Positions 9,040 to 16,635 of a stretch of 24,197 bases of DNA are shown here, piece after piece (position 1 is the stretch's first letter; each line of letters starts with the position of its first letter). The position numbers were made by a program, and so were the translations under genes. A model generated the notes under the pieces. That model was not told where the DNA came from and ran no database searches. It worked only from the letters and a program-made list of their open reading frames with translations. The stretch comes from Gemmatimonadota bacterium (GTDB lineage: Bacteria; Gemmatimonadota; Gemmatimonadetes; Longimicrobiales; Gaopeijiaceae): assembly GCA_007127575.1 (NCBI GenBank), contig SKZC01000065.1, positions 1 to 24,197 of the forward strand. The letters are read 5' to 3'.

Positions 9040-11225
9040 CTGGAGTGAGCCCCAGGAGGTGGCACACCCTTGCAGGGGCGCTCCTGGCGGCATCCCTTCT
9101 CGTCGGCGGCTGTGACCGGGCCCCGGGCCCGCCGGGCCCGGAAGCCACCGAAATCCTGTGGGACCGATTCGGGATCCCGCACATCTACGGCGAGAGCGCG
9201 GAGGAGCTCCTCTTCGCCCACGGGTGGGCACAGATGGAGGCGCACGGGGACCTCCTCCTGGAGCTCTACGGCCGCTCCCGGGGCCGGGCAGCCGAATACT
9301 GGGGACCGGAACACCTGGCGGACGACCGACTCCTCCACACCCTGGGCCTCCCGGCGCTGGGAGATCGTTGGCTGGACGGTGAGGAGGGGGAGACCCGGGG
9401 GCTCCTGGAGGCCTTCGTGCAAGGGGTGAACGCCTACGCCGACGCCCACAGGGAGGAGCTGGGAGACCACCTCCATGCGGTCCTTCCCGTGGAGGCCGCG
9501 GACCCCCTCCGGCAGGTGGCTCGGGTGGCGGTTCTGGACTTCGTTCTGGTGGGGTGGGAGGAAGCGGCGGGCCGCTGGAGGGAGGGGGACGGCCCGGAGT
9601 CGGGGGTCGTCCAGGACACGCCACCCCCGGCCTCCTCCACCGCCTGGGCCGTGGGGCCTTCCCACTCCACCACTGGGAACGCGCTCCTCCTGGCCAATCC
9701 GCACCTCCCCTGGTCCGGTCGACACACCCTCTTCGAAGTCCATCTGGTGGGGCCGGGAGTGGATGTGTACGGGGTGAGCCTGGTGGGCTTTCCCCTTCCC
9801 GTGATGGGGTTCAACGATCACATGAGCTGGACGCATACCGTGGGGAGCCAGAAGGCATGGGATCTCTTCGAGCTCCAGGTGGAGGGGGGAGGATACCGCT
9901 GGGGTGGGGAGACCGAGGCGTTCGAGATGGACACCGTGGCCCTGGCGGCCCGTGGACCCGACGGATCCCAGACCACGGAATCGGTGGTGATTCGGCGGTC
10001 GCTCCACGGGCCGGTGGTGGAACGGCAGGGGCGACGAGCCCTGGCTCTCCGCTTCGCCACCCCGGGCATGGAGGGAGCCGTTCAACGGTGGTGGGAGCTG
10101 ATCCGCGCCGAGACGCTGGAGGAGTTCGAAGGGGCGCTGGCTCGGATCTGGAGCCCTAACCTCACCACCACCTACGCCGACACTGCGGGGAACGTTCTGC
10201 ACCATCCCGGCTGGGGTGTCCCCGTACGCTCCGGGTGGACCGGAGAGCACTGGACGGAGCCGTTGGACGGCGCCGACCCGGCGAGGCTCTGGACCGCGTC
10301 CTACGCTTACGACGACCTGCCTCGCATCCTCAATCCCCCGTCGGGTTGGCTGCAGAACTCCAACGAACCGCCGTGGTTCGCCACCGTCCAGGGCGCTCCC
10401 GACCCCACGGCGTACCCCCCATACATGGCCCGGTCCACTGGTCCCACGGCGGGGGCCCAACGGAGCCTGGAGCTCCTTCGGGACGGCCCGGTAGGGATGG
10501 AGGAGCTGGTGGCCCGGAAACACTCCACCCGGATCACCCTGGCGGACCGGGTGCTCCCGGACCTGCTGGAAGCCTTGGAGGGACTCACGGACCCGTTCGT
10601 GGTCCGGGCCAGAAGCGCGCTCCAGGGGTGGGACGGAACCGCGGATGCGGAAAGCGTGGGTTCGCTTCTCTTCGTGGAGTGGGCTCGGAGCTGGCTCGCC
10701 CGCGTAGCGGCCCGCTCCCAGGGTGGGCCGGAAGGGGAGTCCCCGTTCCGTGAGCCCTGGACGGAGGACCGACCCCTGGAGACTCCGCACGGGATCGCCG
10801 ACGTGGATGAGGCGGTGGAGGTGCTGGGTGGGGTGGCCCGGAATCTGGAAGGGACGGGGGTGGCTCTGGATCGGTCGTGGGGGGAGGCGTACCGGATCCG
10901 ACGGGATACGGTGGATCTGGCGGCCTCCGGCGCCCCTGGAGGGCTGGGGTACTTCGAGGTGGGCTTGGGAAGCCTGCGCCGGCTGGACTTTCGTCCCGAC
11001 CCCGGGGGTGGCTGGGAGGCCGCCGGCGGGGACTCATGGATCCTGGCGGTGGAGATGAACCGGCCTCCCCGGGCCCAGGCGGTGCTGGCCTATGGGAACG
11101 CCTCCAGGGAGGGTTCACCTCACCGCACGGACCAGGTGGAGCTCTTCGCCTCCCATGAGCTGCGACCGGTCTGGCGAGCGAGGGAGGAGGTGGAGGCGAA
11201 CCTTCTGCGGAGGCACTCCTTCTGA
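9036..11225 (+). CDS. Penicillin acylase family protein (Ntn hydrolase), predicted lipoprotein
   Basis: A 729-residue precursor of the PF01804 family, whose members cleave amide bonds in penicillins, cephalosporins, acyl-homoserine lactones or similar compounds after self-processing into alpha and beta chains. The N-terminus has a signal peptide ending LLVGGC, giving a lipobox with Cys26, so it is likely anchored in a membrane facing the periplasm. The alpha-chain landmarks are DRFGIPHIYGES and FVQGVNAYADA. The beta chain probably starts at S202 in PASSTAWAVGPS, where family members more often have GSNxW; Thr203 replaces the usual Asn. NDHMSWTHTVGSQKAWDLFEL follows, as in AHL-acylase-like proteins. 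The gene overlaps the serine hydrolase by 4 bp and ends 2 bp before the diguanylate cyclase. The substrate is not predictable. Confidence 0.9.
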   Translation: MTGVSPRRWHTLAGALLAASLLVGGCDRAPGPPGPEATEILWDRFGIPHIYGESAEELLFAHGWAQMEAHGDLLLELYGRSRGRAAEYWGPEHLADDRLLHTLGLPALGDRWLDGEEGETRGLLEAFVQGVNAYADAHREELGDHLHAVLPVEAADPLRQVARVAVLDFVLVGWEEAAGRWREGDGPESGVVQDTPPPASSTAWAVGPSHSTTGNALLLANPHLPWSGRHTLFEVHLVGPGVDVYGVSLVGFPLPVMGFNDHMSWTHTVGSQKAWDLFELQVEGGGYRWGGETEAFEMDTVALAARGPDGSQTTESVVIRRSLHGPVVERQGRRALALRFATPGMEGAVQRWWELIRAETLEEFEGALARIWSPNLTTTYADTAGNVLHHPGWGVPVRSGWTGEHWTEPLDGADPARLWTASYAYDDLPRILNPPSGWLQNSNEPPWFATVQGAPDPTAYPPYMARSTGPTAGAQRSLELLRDGPVGMEELVARKHSTRITLADRVLPDLLEALEGLTDPFVVRARSALQGWDGTADAESVGSLLFVEWARSWLARVAARSQGGPEGESPFREPWTEDRPLETPHGIADVDEAVEVLGGVARNLEGTGVALDRSWGEAYRIRRDTVDLAASGAPGGLGYFEVGLGSLRRLDFRPDPGGGWEAAGGDSWILAVEMNRPPRAQAVLAYGNASREGSPHRTDQVELFASHELRPVWRAREEVEANLLRRHSF

Positions 11226-11227
11226 GC

Positions 11228-12184
11228 GTGGACACGCATCCGGGACGTGCGGGCACCGTGGCCCGCCTGGATAGCCTTCTGGAAGCCGCTCCCCGGATCG
11301 GGGTGGGGTTGGGAGCGCTCCTCCTCATCGCCGTAGTGGCCCTGGCCGACGTGACTCTGGGTCCGGAGTTCTCCTTCTCCCTCTTCTATGTGGTCCCCAT
11401 CGGAGCCGCCACGTGGTACGGGGGACGGGGCTGGGGCTTCGGCCTTTCCGTCCTGGCAGGCCTCCTCTGGCTCGGCGTGGAACTGGCGGCGGGGCGCACC
11501 TTCGACGGCCTGTGGATGCCCACCTGGAACGCCACGGTCCGCATCGGAATGTTTCTGGTCATCGCCGTGCTGGTCCACCGCCTCCGGAAGGCCTTTCAGC
11601 GAGAGCGGGAGCTGGCTTCGGTGGATTCCCTCACCGGCCTCGCCAACAGCCGAACCTTCCAGGAACGACTCCGACAGGAGCTGGACCGAGCCGACCGGTA
11701 CGGCGACCCGTTCACCCTGGCCTACCTGGACCTGGACGAATTCAAGGTGGTGAACGACCGGGGGGGACACGCCGAAGGAGACCGCCTCCTTCAGGTCGTG
11801 GCGGAGGCCCTACGTGCGGCTTCCCGCAGAACGGACGTGGTGGCCCGCTTAGGAGGAGACGAATTCGGGGTCCTCCTCCCGCGCACCTCTCACAACCCGG
11901 CGGGCTCGGCCATCCGGAAGCTCCTGGATCACGTCAGAGCCGTGCTGGAAGAGGAAGGGTGGCCGGTGACGGCCAGCGCCGGGGCGATCTCCGTAGCCGG
12001 AGCCCCCCTCCCGGAACCCAACGAAGCGATCCAGGCGGCGGACCTCCTCATGTACGAGATGAAGGACCGGGAAAGGGGCGGCCTCCTCCACCTCCGTTGG
12101 TCCGAGTTCAGGGAGCGGAGCGGCCGTCCGGACCTCGCTGCTCGGATCCATCAGGAAGGATACCCCATGGACCCATCGGGGTAG
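11228..12184 (+). CDS. Membrane-bound diguanylate cyclase (GGDEF)
   Basis: A 318-residue protein that should synthesise cyclic di-GMP from two GTP at the inner membrane. Four hydrophobic segments (about 24-42, 50-64, 69-88, 103-117) form an unassigned sensor region, followed by a short linker RKAFQRERELASVD and a GGDEF domain from about 130. The active motif is intact, RLGGDEF with G209-G-D-E-F213, as are the metal and nucleotide residues in YLDLDEFKVVND (D170, N176, D177). An RxxD product-inhibition site, R200-R-T-D203, sits at the standard distance from GGDEF, so feedback inhibition is expected. There is no EAL domain. The start is GTG 11228, two bases after the acylase stop, so co-translation with that gene is likely. 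The C-terminal 45 residues lie past the GGDEF domain and match nothing I know. Confidence 0.93.
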   Translation: MDTHPGRAGTVARLDSLLEAAPRIGVGLGALLLIAVVALADVTLGPEFSFSLFYVVPIGAATWYGGRGWGFGLSVLAGLLWLGVELAAGRTFDGLWMPTWNATVRIGMFLVIAVLVHRLRKAFQRERELASVDSLTGLANSRTFQERLRQELDRADRYGDPFTLAYLDLDEFKVVNDRGGHAEGDRLLQVVAEALRAASRRTDVVARLGGDEFGVLLPRTSHNPAGSAIRKLLDHVRAVLEEEGWPVTASAGAISVAGAPLPEPNEAIQAADLLMYEMKDRERGGLLHLRWSEFRERSGRPDLAARIHQEGYPMDPSG

Positions 12185-12272
12185 GAATCTCCGGTGATGA
12201 GCCGGCGCGTCGGAGCGGCACGTCCGGCCCGACTCGAAGAACAGATCGCGGACCAGGATAGGAGGATCCTTC

Positions 12273-13475
12273 ATGACGGCCGCCCTCTTGACCCTCGCAC
12301 TGGCCGGAGCCGCAGTTTGGGGACCGGAACGGGCTCCGGACCCTCCGGACCCGGAATCCACCTACTGGGTCTACGTCGGCGCCGAGTCGGAGGACTACAT
12401 CCATCGCATCCGGTTCGGTCCGGAAGGGGCGGTGTTGGAGGAGACCCTTCCCGTCTCCAGCCTCTACCGGCAATCCAGCGTCTCGGACCTGTTCACCGAC
12501 AGCGAAGCGCCTCACGGGGTGGCCATGGATCCCCGGGGACGCCACCTCTTCATGACCACCGGTCACGGGCTCCCCGACGGCAAGCTCTGGAAGGTGGAAG
12601 CCGGCACGGGCCGGCTCCTGGCCGACCCGGTGGACCTGGGTCGATTTCCGGCCAGCCTGGGGGTCTCTCCCGACGGGCTCTACGTCTTCGTGGTGAACTT
12701 CAACCTCCACGGGGAAATGGCGCCGTCGTCGGTCTCGGTGGTGTACGGGCCGGAGATGATGGAGGTGGCCCGGGTGGAAACGTGCACCATGCCCCATGGA
12801 AGCCGGGTGCATCCCGGTGGAGACTTCCACTTCTCCGTCTGCATGATGGACGACCAGTTGGTGGAGATCGATACCCGCTCCCTGGAGGTCTCCCGGAGGT
12901 TCAACCTCGCCGTAGGTGAGGAAGGGCCTCTGGATCCCGGAGATCTGGGTCACCACGCGCCCATGGCCCACGACGACCACGGGCACCACGAGCATGGTCC
13001 GGGAGGCCACTACGAGGCGAGCTGTTCCCCCACCTGGGTCCAGCCCTCCCCCGACGGAGATCGGATCTACGTGGTGTGCAACGGATCCGACGAAGTCCTG
13101 GAAGTGGGCTTCCAGGCGTGGGAGGTCCTCCGCCGCTTTCCCACCGGACGGGGCCCTTACAATGTGGACGTCACCCGGGACGGGCGGCTCCTGGTGGTGA
13201 CGCTGAAGCAGGGGGATGGGGTGGAGTTCATCGACCTGGAAAGCGGTGAGACGGTGGCCCTGGAGGCCACCTCCACCCGTGTGGTACACGGGGTCGCCCT
13301 CTCCCCCGACAACCGCTACGCCTTCATCAGCGTGGAAGGAATCGGGGGGGAGCCGGGGAAGGTGGATATCTGCGACCTTGAATCCTTCCAGATGGTGGAC
13401 TCGGTGGCCGTGGGCCTCCAGGCCAGCGGCATCTCCTTCTGGAAGATGGATGCTCCCGACGCTCCCGACGGATGA
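12273..13475 (+). CDS. YVTN-like beta-propeller protein with His-rich insertion
   Basis: A 400-residue protein with a short hydrophobic N-terminus (residues 3-16) that may be a weak signal or anchor. The body has repeated propeller blades of the YncE/YVTN kind: APHGVAMDPRGRHLFM, ASLGVSPDGLYVFVVN, MPHGSRVHPGGDFHFSVC, WVQPSPDGDRIYVVCN, GPYNVDVTRDGRLLVV and VHGVALSPDNRYAF. Between blades, residues 227-246 hold eight His in 20 positions. Cysteines (C171, C190, C251, C269) are clustered around it. Function is unknown; metal binding or a scaffold role are possibilities. AGGAGG at 12260-12265 lies 7 nt before ATG 12273, and an in-frame stop shortly upstream with no other start between fixes this start. 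It is 88 bp after the diguanylate cyclase and is the last plus-strand gene before a terminator. Confidence 0.85.
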   Translation: MTAALLTLALAGAAVWGPERAPDPPDPESTYWVYVGAESEDYIHRIRFGPEGAVLEETLPVSSLYRQSSVSDLFTDSEAPHGVAMDPRGRHLFMTTGHGLPDGKLWKVEAGTGRLLADPVDLGRFPASLGVSPDGLYVFVVNFNLHGEMAPSSVSVVYGPEMMEVARVETCTMPHGSRVHPGGDFHFSVCMMDDQLVEIDTRSLEVSRRFNLAVGEEGPLDPGDLGHHAPMAHDDHGHHEHGPGGHYEASCSPTWVQPSPDGDRIYVVCNGSDEVLEVGFQAWEVLRRFPTGRGPYNVDVTRDGRLLVVTLKQGDGVEFIDLESGETVALEATSTRVVHGVALSPDNRYAFISVEGIGGEPGKVDICDLESFQMVDSVAVGLQASGISFWKMDAPDAPDG

Positions 13476-13477
13476 GA

Positions 13478-13513
13478 ACGGCGCCTCGGGAGGCTGACCT
13501 CCCGAGGCGCCGT
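13478..13513. terminator. Perfect 16-bp stem hairpin between convergent genes
   Basis: The arm 13478-13493 (ACGGCGCCTCGGGAGG) pairs base for base with 13498-13513 across the 4-nt loop CTGA. It starts 3 bp after the propeller stop and lies 55 bp past the stop of the opposing LVIVD gene, the position expected of a bidirectional terminator. No T-run follows on either strand, so it may act by a non-canonical or Rho-assisted route, or protect the mRNA 3' end. A second, smaller hairpin (CGGGGC/GCCCCG, loop 5 nt) lies at 13531-13547. Confidence 0.75.
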
Positions 13514-13567
13514 ATCACAGGCCGCAGGCCCGGGGCTCCAGGCCCCGACCCCGTTTACGAAAGCAAG

Positions 13568-15628
13568 CTACATGGCCAGGGGCTGCCTCGGCTCCAGCTC
13601 GATGGACCACATCCCGCTGTTCCAATCCGAAAAGAAGATCCGTCCCTTGTGGGGCATCCCGCTCCAGACCATGGGGGCGTTGGCGATGTAGCCCGCCGGA
13701 TCGTTGGACTTGTAGACGGCGATCTCCCGCTCCTGCTTGTGCAGGTCGCCCATGAGCTCACCACTCACGTCCACCATCCGGAGCCCACCCTCGTAGTACG
13801 CCTGGTACAGGACGTCGTCCTCCACCCAACTGTTGTGGGTTCCGTACTCCGGAACCTTGTAGCGGGCGATCTTCCTGGGGTTTTCCATGTCGGTGAAGTC
13901 CAGGATGTGGAGATAGCCCGCCGTGTTGGACGGAAGCCCGCTCCCAGGTACGTCGGGATCGTAGGGCTCCGTGCTGAGGCCACCCTCCAGCGCCCGGCCA
14001 CCGCGGTTCATGATCTCGTCGCCGGCAAAGACCAGAAGGCGACCGGTGGACTCCTGAACGTAGGGGAAGACACCATGGGTGCGGCCCCCGGGGGTCTCCA
14101 GGCTGGAGACGTAGACGGGGTTCTCAGGGGTTCCTCCCCACTGCCCGTTCCCCACGTCGTATACGATGATCCCGCACCCCCACTGGGCCGAGTAGGCCAG
14201 GCCGTCCTTGACCCAGACGTCGTGGATCCGGCAGTCCTCATGCTGGACCTCGCCCACGGCGCGCGGATTGTAGATGTCCGTCACGTCGATGATGAGGTAT
14301 TTCTCTCCCGCCGAGAGGGTGTAGACGTAGTCCTCCATGGGGAAGGCGTTGTGCACGCCGCCGGTGAGGCCGTCATCGAACTCCGCCGCGATGACGGGGT
14401 GGGCCGGGTCCTGGAGGTCCAGGATCACCAGACCGTTGACCCGTGTGGACGCCCCCTCTCGCGTCATGGTGGCATAGCGAGCGTCGGGGGACACCTTCAC
14501 GTCGTTCACCGTCCGGGCGTCCACCTGGATGGAATCCGTCTTCACCATGTTCGCCGGGTCGGTGACGTCCCACATGTAGGCCCAACCGTCGGCGCCCCAG
14601 GTCCCGGAGATGGCGTAGTCCCTTCCGTCCACTCCCTCGAAGACCCAGAGGTCCGAGGTGTGGACGTTGTTCACCCGACCCTGGCCCTGTAGATCCACTC
14701 GCTGGACCACCTGACGTGCCTCCACCTCCACCGTGGTACGGTCGGAGAGGGGGCCGGCGGAGGCCATCACCGTATACCGACCCGGGTGCTCCGCTACGAA
14801 GCGGCCTTCTTCCACGAGGCCGGTGGCTCCGGGCTGACGGACCCCGTCGAAGCTCCGGAAGGAGTAGCTCCAGGTAACGGGAAGGTCCGCCACCTCGTCA
14901 CCCGACGCATCCACCACCCGGGCCCCGAACTCCAGGACGTCTCCGGTCCGGGCCTCCGACATCTCGGAAACGAGCTCCAGGCGGGCATCGGGGAAGGCCT
15001 GAACGTCGTACTGGACCGAGGCCTCCGCCCCATCCGCCGACGCCGAGATGGTCACCGTCCCTTGTCCCACGGCGGTCACCGCGCCGAATCGGTCCACGGC
15101 GGCCACGTCCGGGTCCGAAGAACTCCAGCGCACGTCCAGGAGCTCGCTGGGGCGCTCACTTCCGTCGGCGTGGAAGCCACGGGCCTCGTGCTCAATGGTG
15201 GTCCCCTCGTACAACGTGAAGTCAGGTGCCTCCACCACCGTCTCGGCGATGGCTGGCCATCCCACTTCCACCGGTACCTGAAGCGTCGGGGGATCCTGCT
15301 CCGAGTCGGGAGGGAGGACCACGGTGGCCACCACCTGGAAGCTCCCGGGGCTGGTTCCCGTGATCTCACCGGACTGGGGGTCCACCGCCACTCCGGTGCG
15401 GGGCCCCACGAGACGAATCATGGCGTTCACCTCGTTCCCATCGGCGTCCAGAGCCACGACCTGGAGCGTGGCCGACTCCCCTTGAGTGATGGAGAGGGAG
15501 CCCGGGGTGGCCGCCAGCTCCTGGACCCGAAGTCCGTCCTCGGGCGTCTGTGCCAGGGCTGCGAAAGGAAGGGCAAGCCAGAGTGCGGCACCGGCGGCAA
15601 CGGTCCAGTACGTCTTACGTCTCTTCAT
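13568..15628 (-). CDS. Secreted Ig-like/LVIVD-repeat beta-propeller protein
   Basis: A 686-residue exported protein. Start ATG at 15628-15626 gives MKRRKTYW followed by a hydrophobic core and a likely cleavage after FAALAQ (about 27); the longer in-frame extension to 15727 lacks signal-peptide features. Residues 30-303 form about three Ig-like modules, the second (130-210) resembling BIG2 (VRWSSSDPDVAAVDRFGAVTAV). Residues 310-680 are LVIVD repeats, each with a blade like NGLVILDLQDPAHP, YLIIDVTDIYNPRAV, GYLHILDFTDMENPRK and GGLRMVDVS. Most blades begin with a His-containing turn (H323, H426, H469, H518, H598). Proteins of this kind are cell-surface or periplasmic; their ligand is unknown. 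It is the last gene of a minus-strand group, with a 145-bp gap after the SDR, and it faces the propeller gene across a hairpin terminator. Confidence 0.88.
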   Translation of the reverse strand: MKRRKTYWTVAAGAALWLALPFAALAQTPEDGLRVQELAATPGSLSITQGESATLQVVALDADGNEVNAMIRLVGPRTGVAVDPQSGEITGTSPGSFQVVATVVLPPDSEQDPPTLQVPVEVGWPAIAETVVEAPDFTLYEGTTIEHEARGFHADGSERPSELLDVRWSSSDPDVAAVDRFGAVTAVGQGTVTISASADGAEASVQYDVQAFPDARLELVSEMSEARTGDVLEFGARVVDASGDEVADLPVTWSYSFRSFDGVRQPGATGLVEEGRFVAEHPGRYTVMASAGPLSDRTTVEVEARQVVQRVDLQGQGRVNNVHTSDLWVFEGVDGRDYAISGTWGADGWAYMWDVTDPANMVKTDSIQVDARTVNDVKVSPDARYATMTREGASTRVNGLVILDLQDPAHPVIAAEFDDGLTGGVHNAFPMEDYVYTLSAGEKYLIIDVTDIYNPRAVGEVQHEDCRIHDVWVKDGLAYSAQWGCGIIVYDVGNGQWGGTPENPVYVSSLETPGGRTHGVFPYVQESTGRLLVFAGDEIMNRGGRALEGGLSTEPYDPDVPGSGLPSNTAGYLHILDFTDMENPRKIARYKVPEYGTHNSWVEDDVLYQAYYEGGLRMVDVSGELMGDLHKQEREIAVYKSNDPAGYIANAPMVWSGMPHKGRIFFSDWNSGMWSIELEPRQPLAM

Positions 15629-15773
15629 GGGAAGGCTCCGATTCGAAGCGAAGATGGGGCCCACGACGGGCAAGCCGAGGGACCCGGAAAACCCCTGAGA
15701 GGAACCCGGGAAATGTTGCTCCGGCACGGGCAGCGCGCAAGAATTCCCGTCGGCCCCCTACACGATGGTCCCC

Positions 15774-16565
15774 CTAAAGGACGGAACGAATCCAACCCCC
15801 GTCCACCGGGACCGAGGTTCCGGTGATGTAGGATGCCCGCTCGGAGGCCAGGAAAGCCACCAATCCCGCGAACTCGTGGGGCTCCCCCAGGCGGCCCATG
15901 GGCACTGCGTCTTCCCAGGACCGGAAGACCTGGTTCGGTTCCATGCCCTGGCGCCGCCCGGCAGCCTCGGCCAGGTCGTTCAGGCGCTCGGTGCGGGTGA
16001 AGCCGGGCATGACGTTGTTCACCGTCACCCCGTCCTCGGCCACTTCGTTGGCCAGCGTTCGGGCGAAGCCGGTGACGGCGGCCCGGATGGAGTTGGAGAG
16101 GATGAGGCCATCCACCGGCTGCTTCACCGCCACCGAGGTCACGTTCACGATGCGTCCCCAGCCCCTCTCCTTCATCCCGGGAAGCACCTCTCGGACCAGG
16201 TTCAGCACGCTGTCCAGGTTCTGTCGGACGGCTTGACGCCAATCATCGGGAGAGTGGCTTTCGAACGGTCCGCTGGGAGGGCCTCCGGTGTTCGTCACCA
16301 GGACGTCCACCTGTCCGAACCGGTCCTTCCCCGCCCGGACCACCTCCCGCACCCCTGCCGGCTCGGTGAGATCTGCCGGCACGGCCAGAGCCGGTACCCT
16401 ATGGTGCTCCTGGATACCGGAGGCGGTCTCGTCCAGGGCCTCTCGACCCCGGGCACACAAGATCAGCGATGCGCCCTCCCGGCCCAGCTCTTCGGCCACT
16501 GCTTTTCCCAGCCCTCGGCTGGAGCCGGCCACCAGCGCCACCTTTCCTGCGAGCCCCAGATCCAC
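15774..16565 (-). CDS. SDR-family protein with substituted Tyr/Lys catalytic pair
   Basis: A 263-residue short-chain dehydrogenase/reductase fold. The cofactor motif is GSSRGLG (14-20), with the NTGG motif at 92-95, and the C-terminus ITGTSVPVDGGW is that of FabG-like classical SDRs. Ser144 of the catalytic triad is kept (NVTS), but the YxxxK positions, 13 and 17 residues further, are S157 and R161 in LSNSIRAAV. Proteins with this LSNxxR pattern exist as a recognised divergent group annotated as SDR oxidoreductases, so this is likely inherited rather than a sequencing error. Whether it reduces anything, and by what mechanism, is unclear. The start is GTG at 16565-16563 with GGAGG 4 nt upstream; an overlapping ATG is out of frame. 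It is 70 bp downstream of the DUF5916 gene on the same strand. Confidence 0.88.
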   Translation of the reverse strand: MDLGLAGKVALVAGSSRGLGKAVAEELGREGASLILCARGREALDETASGIQEHHRVPALAVPADLTEPAGVREVVRAGKDRFGQVDVLVTNTGGPPSGPFESHSPDDWRQAVRQNLDSVLNLVREVLPGMKERGWGRIVNVTSVAVKQPVDGLILSNSIRAAVTGFARTLANEVAEDGVTVNNVMPGFTRTERLNDLAEAAGRRQGMEPNQVFRSWEDAVPMGRLGEPHEFAGLVAFLASERASYITGTSVPVDGGWIRSVL

Positions 16566-16635
16566 ATCGCCTCCCTACCGGAGTTCAACTGGCGCATCGG
16601 CCCCGGCTCCACAGGATCGAGGTTCCTAGGGAGTC

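Noticed and set aside
8841..10790. Minus-strand ORF of 649 codons over the hydrolase and acylase
   Set aside because: It is the shadow of two well-supported genes and shows no domain or ribosome site.
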